A model generated the notes under the pieces. The model did not search any database. It had not been told where the DNA came from and saw only the letters and a program-made list of their open reading frames with translations. 64,000 nucleotides of DNA from CAZGRP01 sp964527995. Its GTDB lineage: Bacteria > Zhuqueibacterota > Zhuqueibacteria > Oceanimicrobiales > CAZGRP01. Position 1 is the stretch's first letter, and every line of letters begins with the position of its first letter. The DNA is taken from contig CAZGRP010000020.1 in NCBI GenBank assembly GCA_964527995.1, positions 1 to 64,000 of the forward strand, given 5' to 3'. Both the position numbers and the translations under genes were made by a program. Of the stretch, positions 42,245 through 51,065 are shown piece by piece.

Positions 42245-42751
42245 TCAAACGTCGTCCTTCGCGGGTCCCCCTGTGCCTGTGTCTCGAAAGTCCAGATCCC
42301 CAGCCTCGTAGCTCAGGTAGTCGGCGACCTCGAGCGATGCCTCCTCAGAGAGCCGGAAGTAGGTGCCTTCGGCTGTGGCGACGAGGGTGCCGTTTTCGAG
42401 GCGCAGCTCGCCGCGACCTCGGCTGAGGCGGCCCCTGCCCGCCGTCACCGTGCCGCTCACGACCACCCGGCTCCCCAGCAACACCGGTCGAAGGTAGCGG
42501 ACTTTGAGTTCCCGCGTGACGTAGAAGCGGCGGTGCCTGACGCACGCCGCCCAACCGATGCACTCATCGAGCAGTCCTGCCACGATCCCCCCGTGGACAA
42601 TGCCTTTGTACCCTTCTGTTTCAGGACCAAGCGTCACGGTGGCGGTGACGGTGTCGTCGTCGGCGTAGAACTTCGTGTTAAGAGTAGCGATGTTTGCCTC
42701 GCGGCTGCCGCACACCAGGCAACGGGGGTAACGAGGGAGTGACTGGGGCAA
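42245..42751 (-). CDS. PaaI-type hot-dog thioesterase
   Basis: A 168-residue protein. CLVCGSREANIATLN at the start may bind metal. The hot-dog core EGYKGIVHGGIVAGLLDECIGWA holds the helix with the catalytic acidic residue of PaaI/4HBT thioesterases, followed by ELKVRYLRPVLLGSRVVVSG. It should hydrolyse acyl-CoA or acyl-ACP. A TTG start at 42751 is preferred because AGGAGG lies 6 bases upstream; longer reading would cross a heptamer array. It converges on the propeller gene. Confidence 0.82.
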   Translation of the reverse strand: MPQSLPRYPRCLVCGSREANIATLNTKFYADDDTVTATVTLGPETEGYKGIVHGGIVAGLLDECIGWAACVRHRRFYVTRELKVRYLRPVLLGSRVVVSGTVTAGRGRLSRGRGELRLENGTLVATAEGTYFRLSEEASLEVADYLSYEAGDLDFRDTGTGGPAKDDV

Positions 42752-42765
42752 TGGGATCCTCCTGT

Positions 42766-42855
42766 GATTTCGGATTGCGGATTGCGGGGAAAGCAGAAAG
42801 ATAGGGGACATGGGTTCCGGTTCCCAATTCCCAATTCCTGATATCTGATCTCTGC
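42766..42855. repeat. Degenerate heptamer array (13 units)
   Basis: GATTTCG, GATTGCG, GATTGCG, GGGAAAG, CAGAAAG, ATAGGGG, ACATGGG, TTCCGG (6 bases), TTCCCAA, TTCCCAA, TTCCTGA, TATCTGA, TCTCTGC. The left half is purine-rich and the right pyrimidine-rich, so it is roughly inverted about its centre. It fills the gap between the thioesterase gene and the gene ending at 42909. Confidence 0.75.
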
Positions 42856-42908
42856 GTCGTGCGATGTGGCCCGGGCATCAGGCGTCATCTATCGCCCTCA
42901 TTTGGGGC

Positions 42909-44045
42909 TTAGTTTTGCAGCGACAGCCCGACGGGCAGGCCAAGCACCTGGAGGCCGAAGATGAGCTCGTTGCTCTTCCCGACAGCTGCGAACAGGCCGG
43001 GAGAGATGCCGAAGAACCGAATCAACCCGGGGTACACGGTCGCCCTGGCCTTGTAGGCCCGCGAGCCGGAGAGAAGCAGCGACGCCATAAGTGAGCCGTG
43101 GCGGTCATAGAACAGCCCGGCGTTCCAGACCAGGTCCACGGTCAAGGAGCGGGCGGTCCTGTTGCTGTTTGCCTTGCGCAGCTTGTTGGCCATGAATCCG
43201 AACCCGCCTGAGATGCTCGAGCCATCCTCCCGCCTGTAGGAGAGACCGACGATGCCGTTCAGGCCGAAGGCATAGAACAGGCTCCACGATTTCTGCCCTG
43301 GAAGCCGCCATTTAATAGAAAAATTCTGTCCGTTGTTTTCGAGGGTGCCGGTCCACGGGTTGAAGGTCGGAAAGTACGACCAATCGCGTAGCTGCAGGGT
43401 CTCGGCAAAAAACCGAGTCACCCGTTCCGACGAAAAGAGAAGGACGCCGAGGGGATTGAAGACGAGGATGTCCGCGATGGGGTCGACGTTGATGCCGACA
43501 TAGGCGTTGTTCTCGACCACTTCGTTCAGGAAATGGTAAACGGTGAGCGTGCCCAGGGCCCAGGCGGTGCTCCTGGCGTAGCCGTGATAGTCGTACCATT
43601 CCTGCAGCATTCGGTACGTCATGCCCCCTCCGATGACGTGGTTCTGATAGTTGGGTACATACTGCGCACGCCGCGGCAGTGGGCTGGTGGGGACGATTTC
43701 GGTGGTCACAAACTTCTTCCAGCCGAAGGTCTCAATTGCGCGCAAGGGATGGAGAAGATTCCTCCACAGGTTGTCCCAGCCGGTGTGGTAGTTGATGGCC
43801 AGTGGCCTCTTGTCGCGATTACCCATCTGCAGGATGCCGTAACCACCGTTGAGGATCGTGGCAATCGGGTTGTAGGTGGCTTCCGAACCGTAGGGGTAGC
43901 CGTGGTAGAAGTAGGCCGTGCTGGCCTGGGCCTTGAGTTCGGTCGAGGGAACGAGGATTCCGAGCAAAAGCGACAGGACGAACAGGTGCCGCACAGAGCG
44001 GCGCTTCGCCCCGCCTCCTGCTGTCGATCTGCACAAGACCTTCAT
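42909..44045 (-). CDS. Exported protein of unknown function, possibly a barrel or DUF3943-like
   Basis: A 378-residue protein with a signal peptide (LFVLSLLLGILVPSTELKAQ). It is rich in aromatic residues (YFYHGYPYGSEATYNPIATI, RDWSYFPTFNPWTGTLE) and its second half alternates like beta strands (WSLFYAFGLNGIVGLSYRRE, DLVWNAGLFYDRHGSLMASL), consistent with an outer-membrane barrel. The middle, HFLNEVVENNAYVGINVDPIA, faintly recalls DUF3943. No function can be given. It starts 46 bases before mobA ends, on the same strand. Confidence 0.7.
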   Translation of the reverse strand: MKVLCRSTAGGGAKRRSVRHLFVLSLLLGILVPSTELKAQASTAYFYHGYPYGSEATYNPIATILNGGYGILQMGNRDKRPLAINYHTGWDNLWRNLLHPLRAIETFGWKKFVTTEIVPTSPLPRRAQYVPNYQNHVIGGGMTYRMLQEWYDYHGYARSTAWALGTLTVYHFLNEVVENNAYVGINVDPIADILVFNPLGVLLFSSERVTRFFAETLQLRDWSYFPTFNPWTGTLENNGQNFSIKWRLPGQKSWSLFYAFGLNGIVGLSYRREDGSSISGGFGFMANKLRKANSNRTARSLTVDLVWNAGLFYDRHGSLMASLLLSGSRAYKARATVYPGLIRFFGISPGLFAAVGKSNELIFGLQVLGLPVGLSLQN

Positions 44046-44091
44046 GACGTCCTATTCTTCATTGCGACGGCTTCTGGCGTCCGCGGGCCAG

Positions 44092-44679
44092 CTAACGCGA
44101 TCCTTCCAGCTTCCGGAAGTCTTCCGGCCTGTTCAGGTTGAAAAAAACGGATTCATCCTCAAACCGAAGCAGCTTCTTGTTCTCAAGCGAGAGGACGAGC
44201 TCCTGCAAACCGTACGTCCCGGAGGCGATGGCAGTTTCCATGCGCGGCAGAAGGCGGCGGCTGTACAGGGCGCAGAGTGGCTCGATGCCGTGGCGTGTGC
44301 GCGGCCCGACAAAATCCTCGCCCTCGTGAGATCGGAGGATCGTGAGCAAGCTGGCCGCGTCGATGCGGGCAAGGTCGCAGGCCAGGAAGAAACTGTACTC
44401 GGTGTCGCTATGGCTGAGCCCTGCCTGCACCCCGGCCATCGGCCCGATGCCGTGATGTTGATCGGGTATCACGGGCAGGCCGAGGAATTCATAGGGCCGC
44501 GCCTCGTTGGCCAGAATCGCGATCCGGGGTCCCGGAATGAGCCGCACCAGCCGTTCGATCAAGGGCTTGCCGCCGACCTCGATCAGAGCCTTGTTGCGGC
44601 CCATGCGGCGGCTCCTGCCGCCGGCGAGGACGAAAAACCAGACTTCTTCTGGGGCCAAGCCGTGTCGTGAGGTTGGCAT
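44092..44679 (-). CDS. mobA: Molybdenum cofactor guanylyltransferase
   Basis: A 195-residue nucleotidyltransferase. LAGGRSRRMGRNKALIEVGG is the GTP-binding loop of MobA, ACDLARIDAASL includes the metal-binding Asp, and PEDFRKLE at the end is typical. It attaches GMP to molybdopterin to make the MGD cofactor used by DMSO-reductase-family enzymes. It follows the NrfD-like gene with only 3 bases between them, so both are one operon; together they point to a bis-MGD enzyme whose catalytic subunit is elsewhere. Confidence 0.88.
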   Translation of the reverse strand: MPTSRHGLAPEEVWFFVLAGGRSRRMGRNKALIEVGGKPLIERLVRLIPGPRIAILANEARPYEFLGLPVIPDQHHGIGPMAGVQAGLSHSDTEYSFFLACDLARIDAASLLTILRSHEGEDFVGPRTRHGIEPLCALYSRRLLPRMETAIASGTYGLQELVLSLENKKLLRFEDESVFFNLNRPEDFRKLEGSR

Positions 44680-44682
44680 TCG

Positions 44683-45561
44683 TTATCCTCCGGGCTCATC
44701 GCAGAGAAAGACCGCGTAGCGCATGGCCAGCCCGCCTATGAGAATGGCGATCAATCCGCTTTGCAGGGGTGCCGCCCGAAGCGGGGATGCGACCCAGATC
44801 ATCAGCGGAAACACGATTCCGGCCAGCCATGAGCCATGGAAGAGAAGTGAGAGGCGGCCGCGCAGCAGCTCCCGGAGTCTGGCGTTGTCGAGCCCTACGC
44901 GCTGCACTGCCACGATCACGAAACCGGCAGTCAGAGTCAACTGAACGAGCAGCAGCATCTTCTCGGCGGTGAGCAACTTGCCAAGCGTCGCCAGGCTCAG
45001 GGCATGGTCCGCTGTGCTCCAGGACCCGAGAAGCGCCACAGATGTAGCCAGGGACGAGGCGAAGAAGAGTCCTCCCAGCAGCGGCTGCGAAGCCCAGATG
45101 GGTCGCGCCGACGTATTCAGCAGAACGCCGGTGTAGCTGGCTACGAACAGAGCCAGGGGCAGGCCGATGACCTCGATTTCGACCAGCGAGAGTTTCAGAA
45201 TCCAACCGACGGAAACTTCCGGCAGGAAGGGCCCCAATACGGAGATGAAGGTGCGCACCCAGGCCGCGGCAGACAGAAGGCCGAAGCCGAGAAGCGCCCA
45301 GCTTCCCACGGAGACCGGCGAGGCCAGCTTGAAGCGCGTGAATAGACGCCAGAATCGCGTGGGCTGGGTGAGATCGATGGTCAGAACCAGAGCGCTGAAA
45401 AGGATGAGGGGAAAGGCGACGGCAAAACCGCGCAGGGCGAGCGGATGGGCCGGCGACCCGAAGGCAAAGTGAGAGGCTGCGGCCACCACGAAGCAGCCGC
45501 CCGCCAGTCCGCCCAGGTAAAAGTAGAGGGGAACCAGAATCTGTCGCTTGCGGAAGCGCAT
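44683..45561 (-). CDS. NrfD/DmsC-like quinone-interacting membrane subunit
   Basis: A 292-residue protein with eight membrane helices, beginning VPLYFYLGGLAGGCFVVAAA, the first-helix signature of NrfD/PsrC subunits, and with FPLILFSALVLTIDLTQPTRFW in the third. Such subunits pass electrons between quinol and an Fe-S protein of a molybdoenzyme. Neither an Fe-S nor a catalytic subunit is adjacent, so it is an orphan next to mobA. ATG 45561 is used; the frame extends 19 codons into the acylase gene. Confidence 0.83.
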   Translation of the reverse strand: MRFRKRQILVPLYFYLGGLAGGCFVVAAASHFAFGSPAHPLALRGFAVAFPLILFSALVLTIDLTQPTRFWRLFTRFKLASPVSVGSWALLGFGLLSAAAWVRTFISVLGPFLPEVSVGWILKLSLVEIEVIGLPLALFVASYTGVLLNTSARPIWASQPLLGGLFFASSLATSVALLGSWSTADHALSLATLGKLLTAEKMLLLVQLTLTAGFVIVAVQRVGLDNARLRELLRGRLSLLFHGSWLAGIVFPLMIWVASPLRAAPLQSGLIAILIGGLAMRYAVFLCDEPGG

Positions 45562-45581
45562 GACGGGTTCTTGGGCCCTGC

Positions 45582-47990
45582 TCACTTCATTCCTGGAAGC
45601 AGTACCTGCATCTTCCACCCCTGGGCCGCAACACGTGTGCTGTCCATGGGCATGGAGTGCAGCCGGCCGCTGAGCCAGAGCGGCACCTGGTCGGCGTAGT
45701 GCCGGCTGAATCGCTGGCCGGACTGGCCGGTGGAAAGAACGGCCAGGCTCTGGTCGATATCGCCGAGGTCGACCAGCTGGCGCGTGACGGGTCCGGCCAT
45801 AACGGCAAACGGCTTGGTGAACGGGTACTCAGCCTTGGCGATGGTGGTCGCCGAGCCGCCCAGCGGGTAGGGGCCGATATTGAGAAGTCGATCGAGCGGG
45901 CGGCGAACCGCCAGAGGGTGGCGGAAGGTGAGAGCGTGGACCTTGCCCCACTGCCAGTCGCTGACATTGTCGCCAGCCTGCTGACGGAGATAACTCAAAG
46001 CCGCTTGCAGGCTGCGGCGAAGGATTTCCGCCTGGGTCTCCCGCGCCGGAGTGGTGACGTCATCCCACCAGGGTGAATCAGGCTTTTGCAGCAGCTTCAG
46101 CATCACCCGGATCGGGATGTTGTTCGGCTGCACGTACTCCTGGAACAGCGAGTCGCCCATTTCATCCTTCAAGGTGTTGACCACCACCTGATAGAACCAG
46201 ACGTTCGCCAGTGCCGCCGGAATACTGTCGGAGGTTTCCTGCAGATCCCAGGATTTGCAGAGTTCGAGCAGTCCGCGGTAGCGGCGCGTCACCTCCGGAT
46301 CCGCTTCGAGGGTTCTGAGGAAGATCGGGAACACCTCTCGCATCTCCGGAGACACCAGGTCCAACTGGTAGCGTGCGAAGTCGCTGAGGCTGTGTTTCTC
46401 CTTGGAAAGAAGCAACTCGCGGATGCGCTGCGCCCGACCGGATGATTCCCACAGGTATGACATGTAGACGGGCAGGTCGGGAGCAAAGGGATTGTTCGCC
46501 GTCACCAGAAATCCTTGTCGGGGATTAAGCACGTGGGGTCTTCGTCGCTCGGGAAGCTTACCGATCCAGTCTCCCTGGCCGGTCCACCCCGGGTCGGGCA
46601 GCATGCCGTCATTGTCCCGCCGCAGCGGCACTTCGCCTCCCAGGATGTAACCGATATTCCCAGCCGTGTCCCCGTAGACAAAGTTGAGTGCCGGGGCTCG
46701 AACGCGTCGCACCGACCTGGAAAACTCCTGCCAGTTGCTGGCGGTGTTGATGCCTGCGAAAGCCCGCAGATCGTCGCTCGCTTGCTGCCCGGTCCATTGC
46801 ATGGCCAGAAGCGTATCTCCCCGGCTGGCCAGCGGCTGGATGTCCGAGACGACCGGCCCGTGGCGGGTGTAACGAACGTCGAGGACGACATCCGCGGAGT
46901 CCTTGACGGCGATGATTTCGCGCACCGTCTGGAAGTCGCGCCAACCGTCGGGAGTGCGGTATTGCTGCCCGTTCTCCGGGTTGACCACCTCCAGGAAGAA
47001 GTCCACATCGTCGAGCATGCCATTGGTCAGGCCCCAGGCGATGGCGCGATTGTGGCCGATCATGACTGCCGGAATGCCGGGGATGACCACGCCGGCGACA
47101 TCGAAACGGCCGCCGTGCAGGTGCATCTCGTAGAAAAGCGGAGGCACGCCCAGCTCCAGGTGGGGGTCGTTGGCGAGCAACGGCTTGCCGGTGACCGAGC
47201 GTTCGCCCGACACCACCCAACTGTTGCTGACCATGGGAGCCGGCGGCCAGCCGATCAGTTCCTGCGCCCGCTCACTTGCCGCCAGGAACGCTTCCGATCT
47301 CTGCCAGACCTTCGACGAGTAGCGCTCCAGGATCATGGGGCCCTCCCTGGGGAACCCCGGCACGATGTCGGCCACCATGGCAGCGCCGAGCTTGTCGACC
47401 AGGCGACCCAGCGCCGGTTCGACATGCCAACTGAAGGACAGCCGCCACGCCATCAGCCGGGTGAGGGCGAGAGTGTCCTCGATTCGCCACGGCTCGGGCC
47501 TGTAGCCGAGCAGGGCAAACTCGATGGGCAGATGGTTGCCGTTTTTTTCCAGGTACGAGTTCACTCCCTCCGCATAGGCTTCCAGGATCAGGCGTGATTC
47601 GGGCGACAGCAGGGGCACTGTCTGCTTGGCGATACGACCGAATCCCCATATTCTCAAGGCTTTGTCGGCCTTTAGCGAGGCATTGCCAAAGATTTCGGAC
47701 AGCCGTCCCCAGGCAGCCCGGCGGGACAGCTCCATCTGCCAGAGGCGGTCTTGAGCACAAAGATACCCCGCAGCTCGAAACAAGTCGCTCTCACTTTGGG
47801 CAAAAACGTGCGGTACGCCGTACGGATCGCGATAGACCGTCACCGGTTCGTCGAGCGCCGAGACGGTGACTTCGCCCGATTCCTTTGGCAAGGAGCGTAT
47901 TACCAGGCGGTATCCCAGGTATGCCACGATCAGGAGGACGGCCACTACGATTGCCGTGATGCTGAGGATACGTTTCACCAAAGGCGACAA
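45582..47990 (-). CDS. Penicillin acylase family (Ntn-hydrolase) amidase
   Basis: An 802-residue precursor. A membrane anchor or signal (ITAIVVAVLLIVAYLGYRLV) is followed by the alpha chain (EPVTVYRDPYGVPHVFAQSE, GYLCAQDRLWQMELSRRAAW). The beta chain starts at Ser255 in MVSNSWVVSGERSVTGKPLL, the self-processing nucleophile. HVFAQSE and LANDPHLELGVPP are conserved in the family. It hydrolyses amide bonds of acyl-amino compounds such as beta-lactam side chains or acyl-homoserine lactones; the substrate is unknown. It is probably periplasmic. Confidence 0.93.
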   Translation of the reverse strand: MSPLVKRILSITAIVVAVLLIVAYLGYRLVIRSLPKESGEVTVSALDEPVTVYRDPYGVPHVFAQSESDLFRAAGYLCAQDRLWQMELSRRAAWGRLSEIFGNASLKADKALRIWGFGRIAKQTVPLLSPESRLILEAYAEGVNSYLEKNGNHLPIEFALLGYRPEPWRIEDTLALTRLMAWRLSFSWHVEPALGRLVDKLGAAMVADIVPGFPREGPMILERYSSKVWQRSEAFLAASERAQELIGWPPAPMVSNSWVVSGERSVTGKPLLANDPHLELGVPPLFYEMHLHGGRFDVAGVVIPGIPAVMIGHNRAIAWGLTNGMLDDVDFFLEVVNPENGQQYRTPDGWRDFQTVREIIAVKDSADVVLDVRYTRHGPVVSDIQPLASRGDTLLAMQWTGQQASDDLRAFAGINTASNWQEFSRSVRRVRAPALNFVYGDTAGNIGYILGGEVPLRRDNDGMLPDPGWTGQGDWIGKLPERRRPHVLNPRQGFLVTANNPFAPDLPVYMSYLWESSGRAQRIRELLLSKEKHSLSDFARYQLDLVSPEMREVFPIFLRTLEADPEVTRRYRGLLELCKSWDLQETSDSIPAALANVWFYQVVVNTLKDEMGDSLFQEYVQPNNIPIRVMLKLLQKPDSPWWDDVTTPARETQAEILRRSLQAALSYLRQQAGDNVSDWQWGKVHALTFRHPLAVRRPLDRLLNIGPYPLGGSATTIAKAEYPFTKPFAVMAGPVTRQLVDLGDIDQSLAVLSTGQSGQRFSRHYADQVPLWLSGRLHSMPMDSTRVAAQGWKMQVLLPGMK

Positions 47991-48105
47991 GGCAGATCTC
48001 CCGGTCAGTTGTTTGGGTCAGGAAGGCGGCAAGCCGGTTCTACCACGAACGGCAATCGGGGAGCCTATCTTCATAGAAGCCACCTCGTCGTAAGCTCGAG
48101 CATGA

Positions 48106-49608
48106 TCACCAGGCGAGGCGCAGAAGCGCCAGCCCGCCGGCGCGTGCCGCCCATGCCATCCGCCACGGCTGCAGATCCGTGGTATTCTCCGGCACATCCC
48201 CGGAAGAGTGGTAGTAGGGCGAGTAGTCAATCTCGATGCGGCCGTCGGCGCTGTTCCAGCATGGTGAGGTCCAGCCAGGCACCTGTTCGAGGCGCTGCGG
48301 CCGGCCCCAGGCGGCCGTGTAGATCGTCGTTGCCGGGATATGGACTCCACTGTCTAGTCGACCACGGTACTCCTTGGGCAGGAAGACGTAGGAGTCGGTT
48401 CCGCCCTGCGACGGGTTCGTGGTGTACTCTTTCCAGAATCCGGGTTTGCGGCAGTAGCGCCGGCCGATTTCGTCCAGGGTGCGCAGGAGGACCTTGTTCC
48501 AGGGTACTTCGTTCGACTCGAAGTAGATCGCCTGGCGAAGTGCACCCGTACCGACCTGGTCGAAGTTCAAGACGCCGAGGATTCGATCGAGTTCCTCGCT
48601 GTGACTGCGGATGTACTGCCGGGACGAAAAGTATTCGCTGCCCCAGATGATGAAGCGCAGGGTGTATTTCGGCTTCGGCAACACGCCTGCACCGATAAGA
48701 TGAGAGAACGCGCGTGCGGTCTCCAACACCGCGGCTTCCCCCGACGCGTTGTCGTCGGCCCCAGGGCCGCCGGAGTCAGAATCGCCGTGGGCGCTGTAGA
48801 TGAAATAGCGGGTGGTGTCCGCACCGGGGATTTCGGCGACCACAGTTTTCGGCCGGCCGCTGCCGAGGTGTGATTGCAGCGACAGCCGAACCCGGAGCGT
48901 GGTTTTGCCCCGCAACAATCGTTGCAGCGTCTTGCCGTCTAGCCGTGATATACCGAAAACAGCAAGCCGGGGGTGCTCTCGGGGCGGTAGGCGACTGATG
49001 AGGGCGGCGTCCTCATACATGCCGACCCGGTTTGGGGCATCAGTGAGAACGGCTATAACTCCAGTGTTCGATAGGGTGGCGTACACGGGTCTGACGCGGT
49101 CGTGCGTGTAGATGACCATGCCTTGCCAGGCCGAACCGGCTGTGTCCAGGTTCGCGAGAGAGGGTACGAAGGCCACTTCAGCCGTCGTATCCGCAAGCGC
49201 GGGCGAGAAGCCGTAGGGCCATGCCGAACCCAGGGGCAGCGTGTCCGGTGCCACGATCTCGACCCTCCAGGCATCTTCCCAGTGGACACGCTTTTCCGGT
49301 TCCTGCAAGATTGTGGTCTTCAGACCCCAGCTCTCGAACCGTTGCTGCAGATAGGCGGTGGCGCGATCGCCGGACGGCGTGCCGCCCATGCGCGGTCCCA
49401 GCGCCACAAGTTCGCGCACATAGCGGGCGGCGCTGTCGGCCGAGACTTCGACGGCATAGCGGGCTTCGTGGATGGCCTGGTTAAGAGGGAAACCGGTATT
49501 TGGGCGCGAGGCGGCGCAGGCCGTGAAGATGAGCACGGTCACGATCAGACAGAGCCGCGCTATCTTATTCCTGGTGGCAAAAAGGGTGGGTTTGGTGGCG
49601 ATGTGCAT
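48106..49608 (-). CDS. M28 family zinc peptidase, lipoprotein
   Basis: A 500-residue protein. The leader CLIVTVLIFTAC puts a lipobox cysteine at residue 31. The peptidase domain has HGDSDSGGPGADDNASGEAA (first His and Asp ligands), a site-like WGSEYFSSRQYIRSH where M28 enzymes usually have GEExG, and a late HSSGDVPENTTD with the final His. The GSEYFSS variation from E-E is notable, since the usual catalytic Glu pair is not obvious. ATG 49608 is chosen; GTG 49632 is possible. Confidence 0.8.
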   Translation of the reverse strand: MHIATKPTLFATRNKIARLCLIVTVLIFTACAASRPNTGFPLNQAIHEARYAVEVSADSAARYVRELVALGPRMGGTPSGDRATAYLQQRFESWGLKTTILQEPEKRVHWEDAWRVEIVAPDTLPLGSAWPYGFSPALADTTAEVAFVPSLANLDTAGSAWQGMVIYTHDRVRPVYATLSNTGVIAVLTDAPNRVGMYEDAALISRLPPREHPRLAVFGISRLDGKTLQRLLRGKTTLRVRLSLQSHLGSGRPKTVVAEIPGADTTRYFIYSAHGDSDSGGPGADDNASGEAAVLETARAFSHLIGAGVLPKPKYTLRFIIWGSEYFSSRQYIRSHSEELDRILGVLNFDQVGTGALRQAIYFESNEVPWNKVLLRTLDEIGRRYCRKPGFWKEYTTNPSQGGTDSYVFLPKEYRGRLDSGVHIPATTIYTAAWGRPQRLEQVPGWTSPCWNSADGRIEIDYSPYYHSSGDVPENTTDLQPWRMAWAARAGGLALLRLAW

Positions 49609-49646
49609 GCGAGCGATCCGGTTCGACCTCACGAGTTGGGCTGCGG

Positions 49647-50441
49647 CTATCCGAAGATCCCCTTGATGGCACCGCCGTCCACGGCGATGGTGCTGCCGGT
49701 GATGTAGCTGGCGCGCTCGGAAGCCAGAAAGACCACCAGGTTGGCGAACTCCTCAGGCTCGGCCATGCGGCCGATTGGGATGTCCCTGGCGATGCGGTGG
49801 TAGACCTCTTCGGGAGTGGTGCCTTCCTGCGAGGCACGGGCCTTCAATAGCTGGTCGACGCGGTCGGTGCGGGTCCAGCCGGGGCAGACATTGTTGACCA
49901 GCACGTTTTCTCTGGCAAGTTCGCCGGCAAGCGTTTTGGCCATGCCGACAATCGCAGGACGGATGCTGTTCGAAAGCAACAGATTGTCGATGGGCTGCTT
50001 GACCGAGACGGACGTGATGTTGATGATGCGACCCCAGCGTTGTTTTCGCATCACCGGCAGGGTTTCGCGGATCAATCGTACCGCGCTCATCAAGGTTGAG
50101 TCGACGGCGCCGTACCACTGTTCGTCGCTGAAGTCGCCAAAGAAACCAGGCGGCGGTCCGCCACTGTTGGTAACCAGGATGTGCACCGTCCCGAAGCGGT
50201 CCAGCGTCTGGCGGACGACGTTCCTGATATCGTTTGCCTCGCGCAAATCGGCCTGCACCGCCAGCACCTCAGAGCCGGTGCTGGTCTGTATCTCCTCAGC
50301 TGTTTTCTTCAGGCCATCGCCGTTCCGCGAGCAGATGGTCACTTTGGCTGCCTCGGCGGCGAGGCCAGAGGCGACGGCCCGCCCCAGGCCTTTGCTCGAT
50401 GCGGCAACGATGGCCACTTTTCCGTTCAGCCCCAGATCCAT
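49647..50441 (-). CDS. SDR family oxidoreductase
   Basis: A 264-residue short-chain dehydrogenase. The cofactor motif is a variant of TGxxxGxG (VAASSKGLGRAVASGLAAEA), with NSGGPPPGFF replacing NAG, and the catalytic set is N, S (ITSVSV) and a missing YxxxK: SNSIRPAIVGMAKTLAGE has Ser-Ile-Arg-Pro where Tyr-x-x-x-Lys is expected. This is the FabG-like subclass with an atypical active site. GAGGAGGA precedes the ATG. The substrate is unknown. Confidence 0.9.
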   Translation of the reverse strand: MDLGLNGKVAIVAASSKGLGRAVASGLAAEAAKVTICSRNGDGLKKTAEEIQTSTGSEVLAVQADLREANDIRNVVRQTLDRFGTVHILVTNSGGPPPGFFGDFSDEQWYGAVDSTLMSAVRLIRETLPVMRKQRWGRIINITSVSVKQPIDNLLLSNSIRPAIVGMAKTLAGELARENVLVNNVCPGWTRTDRVDQLLKARASQEGTTPEEVYHRIARDIPIGRMAEPEEFANLVVFLASERASYITGSTIAVDGGAIKGIFG

Positions 50442-50553
50442 CGTTTATCCTCCTCCTCAAGTTGTAGGGTGTATAGGGCGCTTTCCACAGCTCCCGGCGC
50501 GGCCGCCTGTGGCCTGCCGCCGGGGCCCTGACAGCCCAGCGACGGGCGGGCTG

Positions 50554-51012
50554 TCACTTGATCTCCGGCCCGGCCTTCCAGTCGTATCCGATGCTCGGGT
50601 CGTCATGCGCGATGCGGCCTTCCTCGGCTGGATCGTAGGTTTTCGAGGTGACGTAGAGGAGATGCGTGACGCCGCCCAGCGCCCTGCAGCCGTGAGCCAC
50701 TCCCGCTGGAATTTTGACGATCTTGGCCGGATAGTTTTCGCCCATGAGGATTTCCTGAAGTTCGCCCTTCGTGGGTGAATCCGGGCGCAGATCCACCATC
50801 ACCAGTTTGAGGTTCCCGACCGGCACGTACCACCAGTCGACCTGGGTCTTGTGGACATGCCAGGCCTTGGCAACCCCGGGATACATCACAGAGTGGCTGA
50901 GCTGGCCGAATCCCTCGCCGAAGAACTCATCGGTACGGCGAATCAGCTCGCGGAAAAAACCGCGCTCGTCGGGATACGTCTTCAGCTCCTTGACTTCAAC
51001 GCCTTGGATCAT
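50554..51012 (-). CDS. RmlC-like cupin (dTDP-sugar epimerase family)
   Basis: A 152-residue cupin: TYPDERGFFRELIRRTDEFF, then QLSHSVMYPGVAKAWHVHKT and VDWWYVPVGNLKLVMVDLRP, and IPAGVAHGCRALGG. This matches the dTDP-4-dehydrorhamnose 3,5-epimerase fold, although at 152 residues it is shorter than the usual 180, and the catalytic pair is less certain. It may act on sugars for LPS; a GT9 glycosyltransferase lies 0.5 kb away on the same strand. Confidence 0.78.
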   Translation of the reverse strand: MIQGVEVKELKTYPDERGFFRELIRRTDEFFGEGFGQLSHSVMYPGVAKAWHVHKTQVDWWYVPVGNLKLVMVDLRPDSPTKGELQEILMGENYPAKIVKIPAGVAHGCRALGGVTHLLYVTSKTYDPAEEGRIAHDDPSIGYDWKAGPEIK

Positions 51013-51065
51013 TCGATCGGTTCTCCTGTGCTAGATGTCGTGCTGCTGGCACCATGCGGCGGAAA

